DNA from: Bradyrhizobium diazoefficiens USDA 110 | GTDB lineage: Bacteria > Pseudomonadota > Alphaproteobacteria > Rhizobiales > Xanthobacteraceae | Assembly (NCBI RefSeq): GCF_000011365.1 | Contig: NC_004463.1 | Location: 7,240,001 to 7,304,000 of the forward strand | DNA length: 64,000 nt | Direction: 5' to 3' | Part shown: piece by piece, positions 29,791-39,397 of the stretch | Position numbering within the stretch: the first letter of the stretch is position 1 | Layout of the letters: every line of letters begins with the position of its first letter | Notes under the pieces: model-generated | What the model was told of the DNA's origin: nothing | Seen by the model: the letters and a program-made list of their open reading frames with translations, nothing else | The model's database searches: none | Made by a program: the position numbers and the translations under genes

Positions 29791-30128
29791 TGCACGAGCT
29801 CGTCAACAGTTTGCCCGCGACATCGCGCGGGTCCTGGCGAACATGACGTCTCGGACTTGCCGGGCCGGATCAGCAGACGAAGCCTCTCCCATCAAAGCGT
29901 TCGCTGGAGGTGACATCACCGCAACAGCTCACGCGCCGGCAGCCAAAGCGCCATATGCGCCGCCAGCGTTAACCTTCGGATGTCCTGGTAAACAAAAGGT
30001 AAAGTTCGTTAACGCGGGACGCTTTTTGCCCAGCCCTGTGAGGCATTTATGCCGCGATGTCCGGCATTTTACCGGATTTGGGGCCCAAAACGGGCCGTTT
30101 CGCCCGTTTGGCCGTTAACCAGTCCTAA
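29791..30128. other. Intergenic region upstream of ftsQ
   Basis: This 338-base gap between ddl and ftsQ is the largest in the dcw cluster not filled by dispersed repeats. It contains GTTAAC-type words near 29968, 30010 and 30114 (the last reads TTAACCAGTCCTAATT, near the CtrA pattern TTAA-N7-TTAA) and a hairpin at 30087-30109. A separate ftsQAZ promoter is likely here, as in other alphaproteobacteria, but no -35/-10 pair was assigned. No gene is seen. Confidence 0.45.
30087..30109 (-). terminator. Possible terminator after ddl
   Basis: AAACGGGC (30088-30095) pairs with GCCCGTTT (30102-30109) around a six-base loop. On the minus strand it ends with TTTT. It lies about 20 bases after the ddl stop and would partly separate ftsQAZ from the genes before it. 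The T tract is short. Confidence 0.4.
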
Positions 30129-31121
30129 TTATTTCCGTACACCCCGCCCGGCGAGCTCGACCAGGCCGCGCAGGAAGTCGACGAACGCGATGCCCTCGGC
30201 CTTCAGCGCCTTGGGGTAGAGCGAGGACTTGGTCAACCCGGGGAGCGTGTTGGTTTCGAGATAGACGAGCCCCTTGGCCGAGACGATGAAGTCCGAGCGG
30301 GAATAGCCGGTGCAGGACATCGCCCGGTGCGCCAGCATCGCCTGCTGCTTCAGCGCGGCGGTGATCTCGGGCGTGAAACGGCCGGGGCAGATCTCCTGCG
30401 TCGTCGACAGAAGGTACTTTGCGGCGTAGTCGAAATTGCCCTCGCCCGGAATGATCTCGATCGGCGGCAGCGAGACGATCGAGCCGTCGGTGCGCTCCAG
30501 CACGCCGCAGGTCGCCTCGACGCCGGCGATATAGGGCTCGATCACATACTCCTCGTGCTTCGCGGCATTGCGGACGGCGACGAGGTCCTGCCTGGCGTTG
30601 ACGAAGATCAGGCCATAGCTCGACCCGTCCCGCGCCGGCTTTGCGATCAGCCGGCCGTATTCGGCGAAGGCCGCGTCGATATCGTCCAGCGCGATGTTTG
30701 CGGGCGGCGTCACGCCGCCGAGCGCGGCGAAATGCTTGGCCGCGATCTTGTCGAAGGCGAGATGCGAGGAGGCCGAGCCCGAACCGGTGAACGGCACGCC
30801 GCGCGCCTCGCACATCACCTGCAATTCGCCGTTCTCGGCACATCCGCCATGCAGGCCGAGCACCAGCACGCGATCTTCCGCCTTGGCCTGGTCGAGCGCC
30901 TGCACCAGCGGAATGCCTGATGTGCCGGGCTTGAACTCGTCCTCGAACGGACGGGCATGTTCGAGCAGCTGCTTCGACTGCACGACATGCACCCTGTCCT
31001 CGACGTCCCACCACCACAGATCGGCCTCGGGCAGCGCCTGATGCAGCGCCTGGGCCGAGGCAACCGAAACCAGACGCTCCCGGTTGGAGCCGCCGAAGAG
31101 GATGGTGATGCGCATGTTCAT
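30129..31121 (-). CDS. ddl: D-alanine--D-alanine ligase
   Basis: The 330-residue ATP-grasp protein is started at MNMRITILFGG; an alternative ATG two codons on is possible. ITILFGGSNRERLVSVASAQ is the N-terminal loop, LHGGCAENGELQ and GVPFTGSGSASSHLAFDK match the central motifs, and LETNTLPGLTKSSLYPKA the C-terminal one. The HG-GEDG motif of standard Ddl is altered (GGCAENG), so it is a divergent member. Position between murB and ftsQ is the usual place for ddl. It makes the D-Ala-D-Ala dipeptide used by MurF in the cytoplasm. Confidence 0.82.
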   Translation of the reverse strand: MNMRITILFGGSNRERLVSVASAQALHQALPEADLWWWDVEDRVHVVQSKQLLEHARPFEDEFKPGTSGIPLVQALDQAKAEDRVLVLGLHGGCAENGELQVMCEARGVPFTGSGSASSHLAFDKIAAKHFAALGGVTPPANIALDDIDAAFAEYGRLIAKPARDGSSYGLIFVNARQDLVAVRNAAKHEEYVIEPYIAGVEATCGVLERTDGSIVSLPPIEIIPGEGNFDYAAKYLLSTTQEICPGRFTPEITAALKQQAMLAHRAMSCTGYSRSDFIVSAKGLVYLETNTLPGLTKSSLYPKALKAEGIAFVDFLRGLVELAGRGVRK

Positions 31122-31142
31122 AGTCCGCAATCTCTCTAGTTC

Positions 31143-31266
31143 GTCATTCCGGGGCGCGACGAAGTCGCGAACTACGATGCGCAATTGCGCATCTGAGAAT
31201 CCATCTCTCCACCGTCTCTGCCGCCCGATGGATTCCGGGCTCTCGCTTCGCGAGCCCCGGAATGAC
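31143..31266. repeat. Dispersed palindromic repeat (GTCATTCCGG family, long form)
   Basis: It starts GTCATTCCGGGGCGCGACG and ends GCCCCGGAATGAC, with inner ATGCGCAATTGCGCAT and GGATTCCGGGC arms. It fills the gap between ddl and murB, and ends five bases before the murB stop. It would be part of the dcw transcript if that is continuous here. Confidence 0.85.
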
Positions 31267-31271
31267 GGTGA

Positions 31272-32189
31272 TCATGAAACCCCGATCCGCTTGATTTCCC
31301 AATGTAGCTCAATTCCGGAATTCGCCTTCACGCGCGCACGCACGGTCTCGCCCAGCGTCTCGATATCGTGCGCGGTGGCATCGCCCGTGTTGATCAGGAA
31401 ATTGCAGTGCATCTCGGAGACCTGCGCGCCGCCGACGCGCAAGCCCCGGCAGCCGGCAGCGTCGACCAGCTTCCAGGCGGAATGGCCGGGCGGATTCTTG
31501 AAGGTCGAGCCGCCGGTCTTTTCGCGGATCGGCTGCGCGGTCTCGCGATGGCTCTGCACCTCCGCCATGCGCGCGCGGATCGCATCCGCATCCTTGACCT
31601 CACCGCGAAAGCGCGCAGACGTGAAGATGATGGAGGGATCGACGCCGCTGTTGCGATAGACGAACTTCATGTCGGCATTGGAGAAGACGTGCTTCGTGCC
31701 GTCGCGCCCGACGCCTCGCGCCTCGATCAGCACGTCCTTGGTCTCGCCGCCATTCGCGCCCGCGTTCATGCGCAGCGCGCCGCCGATCGTGCCGGGAATG
31801 CCGAAATAGAATTCGAGTCCGCCGATGTTGGCGGATGCCGCCACCTCCGCCACGCGCTTGTCGAGCGCGGCAGCGCCTGCGGTGACGATATCACCGCTCG
31901 CGCTCGCTTCGCCAAAGGCGCGCGGCGCGAGGCGTATCACCACGCCCGCGATGCCGCCGTCGCGCACGATCAGGTTGGAGCCGACGCCGACGACGTAGAC
32001 CGGAATGTCGGACGCGAGATGCGCGAGGAAGTAAGCGAGATCGTCCTCGTCCGCCGGCGTGAACAGCACCTGCGCGGGGCCGCCGACGCGAAACCAGGTC
32101 AGCTCGGCCAGCGACTGGTTGGCCAGCAGCCGGCCGCGCAGATCAGGCATCGTCGCTTTGAGTGAGGGTGTGATGTCGGGGAAGCTCAT
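31272..32189 (-). CDS. murB: UDP-N-acetylmuramate dehydrogenase
   Basis: The 305-residue flavoprotein has the FAD-binding region [15 protein letters not shown] near residue 32 and [22 protein letters not shown]. The core includes [31 protein letters not shown] sequence (seen as shorter runs). The catalytic serine region is [14 protein letters not shown], the type I MurB pattern. It reduces UDP-GlcNAc-enolpyruvate to UDP-MurNAc with NADPH in the cytoplasm. Repeats lie on both sides, at 31143-31266 and 32232-32337. Confidence 0.95.
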   Translation of the reverse strand: MSFPDITPSLKATMPDLRGRLLANQSLAELTWFRVGGPAQVLFTPADEDDLAYFLAHLASDIPVYVVGVGSNLIVRDGGIAGVVIRLAPRAFGEASASGDIVTAGAAALDKRVAEVAASANIGGLEFYFGIPGTIGGALRMNAGANGGETKDVLIEARGVGRDGTKHVFSNADMKFVYRNSGVDPSIIFTSARFRGEVKDADAIRARMAEVQSHRETAQPIREKTGGSTFKNPPGHSAWKLVDAAGCRGLRVGGAQVSEMHCNFLINTGDATAHDIETLGETVRARVKANSGIELHWEIKRIGVS

Positions 32190-32231
32190 GCGCGAACGCT
32201 CCCCAAAAGTGAGGGACGCAGACTGCTTCCG

Positions 32232-32337
32232 TACCCTCCCCCCTTGTGGGGGAGGGTAAGGGAGGGGGGTAGCCCCAAGCGAGATCGGAGTTCGTGGCTA
32301 CCCCTCTCCCCCACCCTCCCCCACAAGGGGGGAGGGA
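32232..32337. repeat. Dispersed palindromic repeat (ACCCTCCCCC family)
   Basis: ACCCTCCCCCCTTGTGGGGGAGGGT forms a near-perfect hairpin (arms ACCCTCCCCC/GGGGGAGGGT), and a second one, CACCCTCCCCCACAAGGGG, lies to the right with C/T-rich flanks. It lies between murC and murB. This family is unlike the GTCAT-ended ones. Confidence 0.7.
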
Positions 32338-32381
32338 GCGCACCATTCCGTGTGGCAAGCAACGAGTGCAGCATCGCCGCC

Positions 32382-33785
32382 CTACCCCAGCGCATTCAAT
32401 TCGCCGGGCAGTGCATACGCCCATTGCGTGATGTTGCCGGCGCCAAGGCACACGACGAGATCGCCCGACTTCGCGAGCCCCTTGACGATGCCCGCGAGCT
32501 CCGGCGCCGCCGGCAGCGGGACCACCTCGCGATGCCCGTGGGCACGCAGGCCCGCGACGAAATGATCGCGGTCGATGCCGTCGATCGGCGCCTCGCCCGC
32601 GGCATAGACGTCGGCGACGATCACCGCGTCCGCATCGTTGAAGCAGGTGCAGAATTCTTCGAACAGCGATTGCAGGCGGGTGTAGCGATGCGGCTGCACC
32701 ACGGCGACGATCTTGCCGTTGGTGGATTCCCGCGCCGCCTTCAGCACCGCCGCGATCTCGACGGGGTGGTGGCCGTAATCGTCGATCACGGTGACGCCGT
32801 TCCATTCGCCGGTCTTGGTGAAGCGCCGCTTGACGCCGCCGAAGCCGGCGATCGCGCTGCGGATCGCTTCGTCCGACACGCCGAGCTCGCGCGCGACCGC
32901 GATCGCGGCCGTGGCGTTGGAGGCGTTGTGGCGTCCCGGCATCGGCAGCATCAGATCGGGAATCTCGTGCACGGCGCCGGTCTTGCGATCGCGGAACGCG
33001 ACCTTGAACTTCGATCCGCCGCCCATCGGGGTGAGGTCGACCAGCCGCACATCGGCCTGCGGATTCTCGCCATAGGTGATGATGCGGCGATCCTCGATCT
33101 TGCCGACGAGACTCTGCACCACGGGATGGTCGATGCACATCACCGCAAAGCCGTAGAACGGCAGGTTCTCGACGAAATGACGAAAGGCGTCCTGCACCGC
33201 CTCGAAGGTCTTGAAGTGATCGAGATGCTCGGGGTCGACATTGGTGACGATCGCGACATCGGTCGGCAGCTTCAGGAACGTGCCGTCACTCTCGTCCGCT
33301 TCCACCACCATCCAGTCGCCGGCGCCGAGGCGCGCGTTGGAGCCGTAGGCGTTGATGATGCCGCCGTTGATCACGGTGGGATCGAGCCCGCCGGCATCGA
33401 GCAGCGTCGCAACCATCGTCGTCGTGGTGGTCTTGCCGTGCGTTCCGGCGATCGCGACGCAGCTCTTCAGCCGCATCAGCTCGGCCAGCATCTCGGCGCG
33501 GCGCACCACGGGAATGCGCCGTTCGCGCGCCGCCATCAATTCCGGATTATCGCGCTTGATCGCGGTGGAGACCACGACGACCTCGGCGCCGTCAACATTT
33601 TCGGCCTTGTGGCCGACCGAAACCTTCGCGCCCTTCTTGCGCAGACGGTCGAGATTGTAGTTGTCGGAGGCGTCCGAGCCCTGCACGGCATAGCCGAGAT
33701 TGACCAGCACCTCGGCGATCCCGCTCATGCCGATCCCGCCGATCCCGACGAAGTGGATAGGTCCGATCTCGCGCGGCAGTCTCAT
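32382..33785 (-). CDS. murC: UDP-N-acetylmuramate--L-alanine ligase
   Basis: The 467-residue Mur ligase starts [30 protein letters not shown] (shown here in part), with [11 protein letters not shown] as the UDP-binding loop. The ATP loop is [12 protein letters not shown], the carbamoylated-lysine region [12 protein letters not shown], and the C-terminal domain carries [10 protein letters not shown] and QPHRYTR. It adds the first L-alanine to UDP-MurNAc in the cytoplasm. Two kinds of palindromic repeat stand between it and murG. Confidence 0.96.
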   Translation of the reverse strand: MRLPREIGPIHFVGIGGIGMSGIAEVLVNLGYAVQGSDASDNYNLDRLRKKGAKVSVGHKAENVDGAEVVVVSTAIKRDNPELMAARERRIPVVRRAEMLAELMRLKSCVAIAGTHGKTTTTTMVATLLDAGGLDPTVINGGIINAYGSNARLGAGDWMVVEADESDGTFLKLPTDVAIVTNVDPEHLDHFKTFEAVQDAFRHFVENLPFYGFAVMCIDHPVVQSLVGKIEDRRIITYGENPQADVRLVDLTPMGGGSKFKVAFRDRKTGAVHEIPDLMLPMPGRHNASNATAAIAVARELGVSDEAIRSAIAGFGGVKRRFTKTGEWNGVTVIDDYGHHPVEIAAVLKAARESTNGKIVAVVQPHRYTRLQSLFEEFCTCFNDADAVIVADVYAAGEAPIDGIDRDHFVAGLRAHGHREVVPLPAAPELAGIVKGLAKSGDLVVCLGAGNITQWAYALPGELNALG

Positions 33786-33806
33786 GCTCTATCCCGTCGT
33801 TCCGTC

Positions 33807-33956
33807 GTCATGCCCGGGCTTGTCCCGGGCATCCACGAATCCCAGCGTCTTTCTTGCAAGACGTGGATGCATAGGCACTCGGTATACCGAGTGCCGTCAT
33901 TTTTAAAAGAACCAAGTCGGATAAATCCGACTTGGTCGGACAAGCCCGGCCATGAC
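33807..33956. repeat. Dispersed palindromic repeat (GTCATGCCCGGG family)
   Basis: GTCATGCCCGGGCTTGTCC at the left mirrors GGACAAGCCCGGCCATGAC at the right. Inner arms include CACTCGGTATACCGAGTG, a perfect palindrome, and AAGTCGGATAAATCCGACTT. It lies between murG and murC. It shares the GTCAT ends with other families here but has a different stem. Confidence 0.82.
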
Positions 33957-33985
33957 GAGTAACATTCAAAAGTCGGCCCTTTTTC

Positions 33986-34069
33986 GTCATTCCGGGGCGC
34001 TCGCAGCGCGCGCGGACCCGGAATCTCGAGATTCCGGATCGGTCCGCCTTGCGGCCCGTCCGGAATGAC
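33986..34069. repeat. Dispersed palindromic repeat (GTCATTCCGG family)
   Basis: It starts GTCATTCCGGGGCGCTC and ends CCCGTCCGGAATGAC, with the inner palindrome CCGGAATCTCGAGATTCCGG (20 bases). It lies only 29 bases from another repeat family at 33807-33956 and five bases from the murG stop. Confidence 0.87.
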
Positions 34070-34074
34070 GAGTG

Positions 34075-35175
34075 CTAAAGGCCCGCGACCTTGACCACCA
34101 GATCGGCCAGCCGCTCGGCGGCATCGAGCCGCCCTGCCCCCTTCGCGGCCGCGGCCATGGCGGTAAGGCGCGCCGGCTCGGCGGCCAGGGCGGAGATTTC
34201 GGAAGCCAACCGATCCGAGGTGAACTCGGTCTGCGGGATGCGGATCGCGCCATCGACCTTGGCCAGCACGCCGGCATTGGCGAACTGGTCCTGGTCGATC
34301 GAGCCCGGCAGCGGCACCAGGATCGAGGGCCGGCCGATGGCGGCGAGCTCGGCGACCGTGCCGGCGCCGGAGCGCGACACCACCAGATGGTTGGAAGCGA
34401 GCCGCGCCGGCAGATCGGTGAAGAACGGCGCGAGCTCGGCCTTGATCTTGAGCTTGTCGTAGACGGCGCGCACCCGATTCATGTCCTCGTCGCGCACCTG
34501 CTGGGTGAGGATGAGCCGGCCCCACAGCGCTGGCTCGAGCCGCTCGATCGCGCCCGGCACGATGTCGGCCATGATGCGCGCGCCCTGGCTGCCACCGACG
34601 ACGAGCAGGCGCAGCGGACCGTTCGCCTCGGGCGCGGCATAGGGCACGGCGGCAGCGGCAAGGACCGCCGGCCGCATCGGCGTGCCGACGGTCGTGGTCT
34701 TGCCCGATAGCGCGGGGTCGCGGTCGAGCACGCCCGGCAAGGACGTCGCGATGGCGCGGACGCGGCTCGACAGAAACCGATTGGCGCGGCCGAGCACCGC
34801 ATTGGCGTCATGGATGATGCCGGGCACGCCGGCGAATTTTGCGGCGACCAGCGGCGGCAGCGTCGGATAGCCACCGAAGCCGACGACGGCGACGGGCTTC
34901 AATCGCTTGATCAGGCTGTAGGCCGATAGCGTGCCGGCGGCGAGCGTGAGGCCGGCATAGGCGACTTGGAACGGATTGCGGCCGCGCGCGGTCTCGCTCG
35001 AGACGACGTCGATCATATCCTTGCTGAACAGCCCGCTATAGCGCAGCGCCCGCTCATCCGTGACGAGGCGGACGCGAAAGCCGCGCCGGATCAGCTCTAC
35101 GCCGAGCGCCTCGGCCGGAAACAGATGGCCGCCGGTGCCGCCCGCGGCGAGAAGAATCAAGGGGGAGGTTTCCAT
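34075..35175 (-). CDS. murG: UDP-GlcNAc:undecaprenyl-PP-MurNAc-pentapeptide GlcNAc transferase
   Basis: The 366-residue GT28 glycosyltransferase has the glycine loop ILLAAGGTGGHLFPAEAL near the N-terminus, the second loop VVGFGGYPTLPPLVAAK, and the C-terminal donor-binding segment LLVVGGSQGARIMAD and SRSGAGTVAELAAIGRPSILVPLP. It converts lipid I to lipid II at the inner face of the membrane. It starts about 50 bases after the ftsW stop, so cotranscription is likely. Confidence 0.96.
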   Translation of the reverse strand: METSPLILLAAGGTGGHLFPAEALGVELIRRGFRVRLVTDERALRYSGLFSKDMIDVVSSETARGRNPFQVAYAGLTLAAGTLSAYSLIKRLKPVAVVGFGGYPTLPPLVAAKFAGVPGIIHDANAVLGRANRFLSSRVRAIATSLPGVLDRDPALSGKTTTVGTPMRPAVLAAAAVPYAAPEANGPLRLLVVGGSQGARIMADIVPGAIERLEPALWGRLILTQQVRDEDMNRVRAVYDKLKIKAELAPFFTDLPARLASNHLVVSRSGAGTVAELAAIGRPSILVPLPGSIDQDQFANAGVLAKVDGAIRIPQTEFTSDRLASEISALAAEPARLTAMAAAAKGAGRLDAAERLADLVVKVAGL

Positions 35176-35223
35176 AAACGCCCTTTTACAGGGCCTCCGC
35201 CGTCATTGCGAGCCGGGCAACGG

Positions 35224-36375
35224 TCACGCGTAGCTGCGCATCGCCTCGGCGTGGCCGCTTGCCTCGACCTCGGTGCGCGGGCGCAGCCGCGTCAGCGCCA
35301 GCATCATGCCGACGCCATAGGCGAGCGACACGATCGAGGAGCCGCCGTAGGAGATGAAGGGCAGCGTCATGCCCTTGGCGGGGATGAGCTGGAGATTGAC
35401 CGACATGTTGATCTCCGCCTGAACGCCGAACAGGATCGCAAGGCCGGAGGCCGCAAAACGCGAGAACATGTCCTCATTGGCGTAGGCCCGCGACAGCGTG
35501 CGGATGACGACGAAGGCGAACAGCGCCAGCATGGCAAGGCACAGGATGATGCCGAACTCTTCGGCGGCAACCGCGAACACGAAGTCGGTATGACTGTCCG
35601 GTAGGCTGCGCTTGGCGATGCCCTCGCCCGGTCCGAGCCCGAACCAGCCGCCGTTGTAGAAGGCCTCCATGGCGGTATCGACCTGGAAGGTGTCGCCCGA
35701 GGCCGGATTCATGAAGCGCTTGATGCGGCCCGCGACGTGCGGAACAAACAGGTAGGCGCTGAACAGTCCGGCGGCGCCGAGGCCGGCGAGCCCGAACACC
35801 CAGATCATGCGCATGCCCGCGATGAAGAACAGCGAACCCCACACCATCAGGATCAGCATGGTCTGGCCGAAGTCGGGCTCCATCACCAGCAGCGAGACCA
35901 GCATGAGGAGCAGCACCAGCGCCATCGAGGTCGCCGGCATCTCCGGCCGCCTGGTCGATTCCGCGAACAGCCACGCGGCGATGACGACGAACGATGGCTT
36001 TGCGATCTCGGAAGCCTGGATGTTGACGCCGAGCAGCGTGATCCAGCGCCGCGAGCCCTTCACTTCGGGGCCGATCGCGAGCGTCACCGCGATCAGGATG
36101 ATGCTGACCGCGAAGATGAGCAGCGCGCTTCGCCGGATCGCGCGCGGCGACAGGAAGGACACCCCGAGCAGCACCAGGCAGGACGGCGCCAGGAACATCA
36201 CGTGCCGGCTGAAGAAATGGAAGGGGTCGAGCCCGATGCGGGTCGCAACCGGCGGGCTCGCCGCCAGCGACAGGATCACGCCGGTCAGCATCAGCGCCAG
36301 GATGGCGCCCATCAGCGGCTTGTCGACGGTCCACCACCACTCGGAAAAGGGGGTGCGTTCTTCACGGGAGAGCAT
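35224..36375 (-). CDS. ftsW: Peptidoglycan glycosyltransferase FtsW
   Basis: The 383-residue SEDS protein has about ten membrane segments. Typical motifs are GSRRWITLLGVNIQASEIAK (in the first half), EPDFGQTMLI, the large periplasmic loop with LGPGEGIAKRSLPDSHTDFVFA, and SYGGSSIVSLAYGVGMML near the end. It polymerises septal glycan from lipid II together with FtsI. The N-terminus (SREERTPFSEWWWTVDK) is cytoplasmic. A repeat and about 236 bases of gap separate it from murD upstream. Confidence 0.95.
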   Translation of the reverse strand: MLSREERTPFSEWWWTVDKPLMGAILALMLTGVILSLAASPPVATRIGLDPFHFFSRHVMFLAPSCLVLLGVSFLSPRAIRRSALLIFAVSIILIAVTLAIGPEVKGSRRWITLLGVNIQASEIAKPSFVVIAAWLFAESTRRPEMPATSMALVLLLMLVSLLVMEPDFGQTMLILMVWGSLFFIAGMRMIWVFGLAGLGAAGLFSAYLFVPHVAGRIKRFMNPASGDTFQVDTAMEAFYNGGWFGLGPGEGIAKRSLPDSHTDFVFAVAAEEFGIILCLAMLALFAFVVIRTLSRAYANEDMFSRFAASGLAILFGVQAEINMSVNLQLIPAKGMTLPFISYGGSSIVSLAYGVGMMLALTRLRPRTEVEASGHAEAMRSYA

Positions 36376-36486
36376 GGGCGGCCGCTTTCGGACAGAGGTC
36401 GGTCCATTGGTCGCCGAGGTTGGTTACCGGGGGGTTAAGGAAAAGCGGATGTTTCGAGATAGGGGGAGCGCTCACCTCACATGCTC

Positions 36487-36588
36487 GTCATGCCCCGCGC
36501 AGGCGGGGCATCCAGTACGCCGCGGCCGCTCGGCTCAAGCACCGTCTCTGGGATACTGGGTCGCCCGGTCAAGCCGGACGACGACAGC
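36487..36588. repeat. Dispersed palindromic repeat (GTCATGCCCCGC family)
   Basis: GTCATGCCCCGCGCAGGCGGGGC forms the first hairpin (arms GCCCCGC/GCGGGGC), followed by ATCCAGTACGCCGCGGCC and a second hairpin ending GACGACAGC. It lies between murD and ftsW and matches the copies at 17088 and 56726. Confidence 0.75.
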
Positions 36589-36611
36589 GGAGATGTGGAG
36601 CCAGTGCGCCC

Positions 36612-38012
36612 TCACACCACCGGCTTCACACCCGGCAGCGCCTGCACCAGCTCGCGGAACTTGGTGCCGCGGATCTCGAAGTTGCGGTACTGGTCGAAGG
36701 ACGCGCAGGCCGGCGACAGCAGCACGACCGCATCGGTGAGACCCGAGGCTTCCGCATCGCGCGCGGCGTGCTCGACGGCAACGTCAAGCGTCTGGCTGAT
36801 CTCGTGCGCGACCTGTGTCCCCAGCGTGCCGGAAAACTCCTGCGCGGCCTCGCCGATCAGATAGGCCTTGCGGATACGCGGGAAGAAGCCCGTGAGGCTG
36901 GTGATACCGCCCGCCTTCGGCTTGCCGCCGGCGATCCAGAAGATATCGGCAAAGGACGACAGCGCATGCGCGGTGGCATCCGCGTTGGTCCCCTTGGAGT
37001 CGTTGACGAACAGCACATTGCCGCGGCGACCGACCTGCTCCATGCGATGCGCGAGGCCCGGAAAGCTGCGCAGGCCGTCCTGAAGCACATCCTGGCTGAT
37101 GCCCATCGCGAGCGCGGCGGCGGCGGCGCAGGCCGCGTTTTGGGCGTTGTGCAGGCCGCGCAGCGAACCGATGCCGCCGAGCTTGGCGACTTCGCTGCGG
37201 GCGCCGCCCGCGGTGCGCACGATGGTACCGTGCTCGACATGGATTCCGCTCGCCAGCGGGTTCTTGACGGAAATGCGCACCACGTTCTTGCCGGCGCGGT
37301 CGAGCCGGTCGGCGATGTCGCGGCAATAACCGTCGTCGACGCCGACGATCGAGGTGCCGCCAGCCTGCACGCCCGCAACAAGGCGCTCCTTCACCGCGGC
37401 GTAGTGCGCGATGGTGCCGTGGCGGTCGATGTGGTCTTCGCTGACATTGAGCAGGATGCCGACGGAGGGATCGAGCGAGGGCGTGAGGTCGATCTGGTAG
37501 GACGACATCTCGATGACGTGGACGCGGCCCGTGCGCGGCGGCTCCAGCGACAGGATCGCGGTGCCGATATTGCCGCCCATCTGGGTATCGTAGCCGGCGA
37601 CCTTGGTCAGGTGCGCGATCAGCGCCGTCGTGGTCGACTTGCCGTTGGTGCCGGTGATGGCGACGAACGGTGCATCCGGCGCGTGCCGCCGCCGCTCGCG
37701 GCAGAACAGCTCGATGTCGCCGATGACTTCGACACCGGCCTCGCGCGCCTTCAGCACGCTCCAGTGCGGCACGGGATGGGTCAGCGGCACGCCGGGTGCG
37801 AGCACCAGCGCTGCGAAACCGGCCCAGGAGACGTCGCGCAAATCAGCGGTGATGAAGCCGGCCTGCGCGGCCTTGGCGACGTTCTCGGCATTGTCGTCGG
37901 CGGCGATCACCTCGGCGCCGCCCGCTTTCAACGCGTGACAGGACGCGAGCCCCGAACCGCCGAGGCCGAACACCGCGACTGTCTTGCCGGCGAAGGACGT
38001 AACCGGGATCAT
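36612..38012 (-). CDS. murD: UDP-N-acetylmuramoyl-L-alanine--D-glutamate ligase
   Basis: The 466-residue Mur ligase has the N-terminal UDP site [17 protein letters not shown], the ATP loop [17 protein letters not shown], a central [16 protein letters not shown] segment with the glutamate-binding histidine region nearby ([16 protein letters not shown]), and the C-terminal [15 protein letters not shown]. It adds D-glutamate to UDP-MurNAc-L-Ala in the cytoplasm. It follows mraY after a palindromic repeat in the 112-base gap. Confidence 0.96.
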   Translation of the reverse strand: MIPVTSFAGKTVAVFGLGGSGLASCHALKAGGAEVIAADDNAENVAKAAQAGFITADLRDVSWAGFAALVLAPGVPLTHPVPHWSVLKAREAGVEVIGDIELFCRERRRHAPDAPFVAITGTNGKSTTTALIAHLTKVAGYDTQMGGNIGTAILSLEPPRTGRVHVIEMSSYQIDLTPSLDPSVGILLNVSEDHIDRHGTIAHYAAVKERLVAGVQAGGTSIVGVDDGYCRDIADRLDRAGKNVVRISVKNPLASGIHVEHGTIVRTAGGARSEVAKLGGIGSLRGLHNAQNAACAAAAALAMGISQDVLQDGLRSFPGLAHRMEQVGRRGNVLFVNDSKGTNADATAHALSSFADIFWIAGGKPKAGGITSLTGFFPRIRKAYLIGEAAQEFSGTLGTQVAHEISQTLDVAVEHAARDAEASGLTDAVVLLSPACASFDQYRNFEIRGTKFRELVQALPGVKPVV

Positions 38013-38024
38013 GACCTCGCCCTC

Positions 38025-38100
38025 GTCATTCCGGGGCTCGCGAAGCGAGAACCCGGAATCTCGAGATTCCGGATCGCCGCTTCGCGTCGTCCGGAATGAC
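38025..38100. repeat. Dispersed palindromic repeat (GTCATTCCGG family)
   Basis: GTCATTCCGGGGCTCGCG at the left is matched by CGTCCGGAATGAC at the right with the inner CCGGAATCTCGAGATTCCGG palindrome. It fills most of the gap between mraY and murD. Confidence 0.87.
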
Positions 38101-38124
38101 AGCGAAAATCAACCACCATAGAAG

Positions 38125-39228
38125 TCACCGCAGCTTCAGCGTCGACAGGCCGGCCAGCGCCAGCATCACCGAGATGATCCAGAAGCGGATCACGATCTGC
38201 GGCTCGGTCCAGCCGAGCTGCTCGAAATGGTGGTGGATCGGCGCCATGCGGAAGATGCGTTTTCCGGTGAGCTTGAACGACACCACCTGCACGATGACGG
38301 AGACCGCCTCCAGCACAAACAGGCCGCCGATCACCGCGAGCACGATCTCGTGCTTCACCGCGACCGCGATCGCGCCCAGCATGCCGCCGAGCGCCAGCGA
38401 GCCGGTGTCGCCCATGAAGATCGAAGCCGGCGGCGCGTTGAACCAGAGGAAGCCGAGGCCGGCGCCCAGCAGCGCGCCGCAGAGCACCGCGAGCTCGCCG
38501 GTACCGGCGACATATTTGATCTGGAGGTAGTCGGCGAACACCGCGTTGCCGGCGAGATAGGCGATCATCGCAAAGCTCGCGGTCGCGATCATCACGGGCA
38601 CGATGGCGAGGCCGTCGAGACCGTCGGTGAGATTCACCGCATTGCCGGCGCCGACGATGACGAAGGCGCCGAACACGACGAAGAACCATCCGAAATGCAG
38701 CACGGTGTCCTTCAGGAACGGGATCGTCAGCGCGGTGGACGCGGGATCGCGGTTCAGCCGCACCAGCGCGTAGCAGGCCACCAGCGCGATCGCCGCCTCG
38801 ATCAGCAGGCGCAGCTTGCTGCCGAAGCCGGTCGTCGTCTGCTTCGTCACCTTGAGGTAGTCGTCATAGAAGCCGACGAAGCCGAAACCGAGCGTCACCG
38901 CCAGCACGATCCAGACATAGGGATTGAGCGGGTTGGCCCACAGCACCGTGCCGACCGTGAGGCCGGACAGGATCATCAGCCCGCCCATGGTGGGCGTGCC
39001 CTTCTTGGCGAGATGCGATTGCGGACCATCGGTCCGGATCGGCTGGCCCTTGCCCTGGCGGATGCGTAAGTGATCGATGATCCAGGGCCCGAACAGGAAC
39101 ACGAACAGCGCGCCGGTGACCACCGCGCCGCCGGTGCGGAAGGTGATGTAGCGGAAGACGTTCAGGAAGGTGCGAAAGGCACCGAAGCCCGGAAATGTGT
39201 TGGAGAGCTCGATCAACCAGTAAAACAT
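38125..39228 (-). CDS. mraY: Phospho-N-acetylmuramoyl-pentapeptide transferase
   Basis: The 367-residue integral membrane enzyme has about ten helices. Motifs: [12 protein letters not shown] after helix 2, the GFYDDYLK aspartate motif, [13 protein letters not shown] (the catalytic NxTDGxDGLA region), and the C-terminal [13 protein letters not shown] histidine motif. It transfers phospho-MurNAc-pentapeptide to undecaprenyl phosphate to make lipid I. It lies downstream of murF, with a 169-base gap that holds no evident gene. Confidence 0.97.
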   Translation of the reverse strand: MFYWLIELSNTFPGFGAFRTFLNVFRYITFRTGGAVVTGALFVFLFGPWIIDHLRIRQGKGQPIRTDGPQSHLAKKGTPTMGGLMILSGLTVGTVLWANPLNPYVWIVLAVTLGFGFVGFYDDYLKVTKQTTTGFGSKLRLLIEAAIALVACYALVRLNRDPASTALTIPFLKDTVLHFGWFFVVFGAFVIVGAGNAVNLTDGLDGLAIVPVMIATASFAMIAYLAGNAVFADYLQIKYVAGTGELAVLCGALLGAGLGFLWFNAPPASIFMGDTGSLALGGMLGAIAVAVKHEIVLAVIGGLFVLEAVSVIVQVVSFKLTGKRIFRMAPIHHHFEQLGWTEPQIVIRFWIISVMLALAGLSTLKLR

Positions 39229-39397
39229 TCAGACGGTCCTATGGCGCCTTTCGCACGCGGCCTTGTTATCGGCCTTGGCCTTATCGACGTGCCTCACGCG
39301 CATTCGCTGGTCTTCATCATGGGTCGGGCGACCTGTGGGAAAACGGACGGCTTCGCGCCGAAAAGGGAGGATTCGGAAACAGCGCCTTCCAAGCAGT

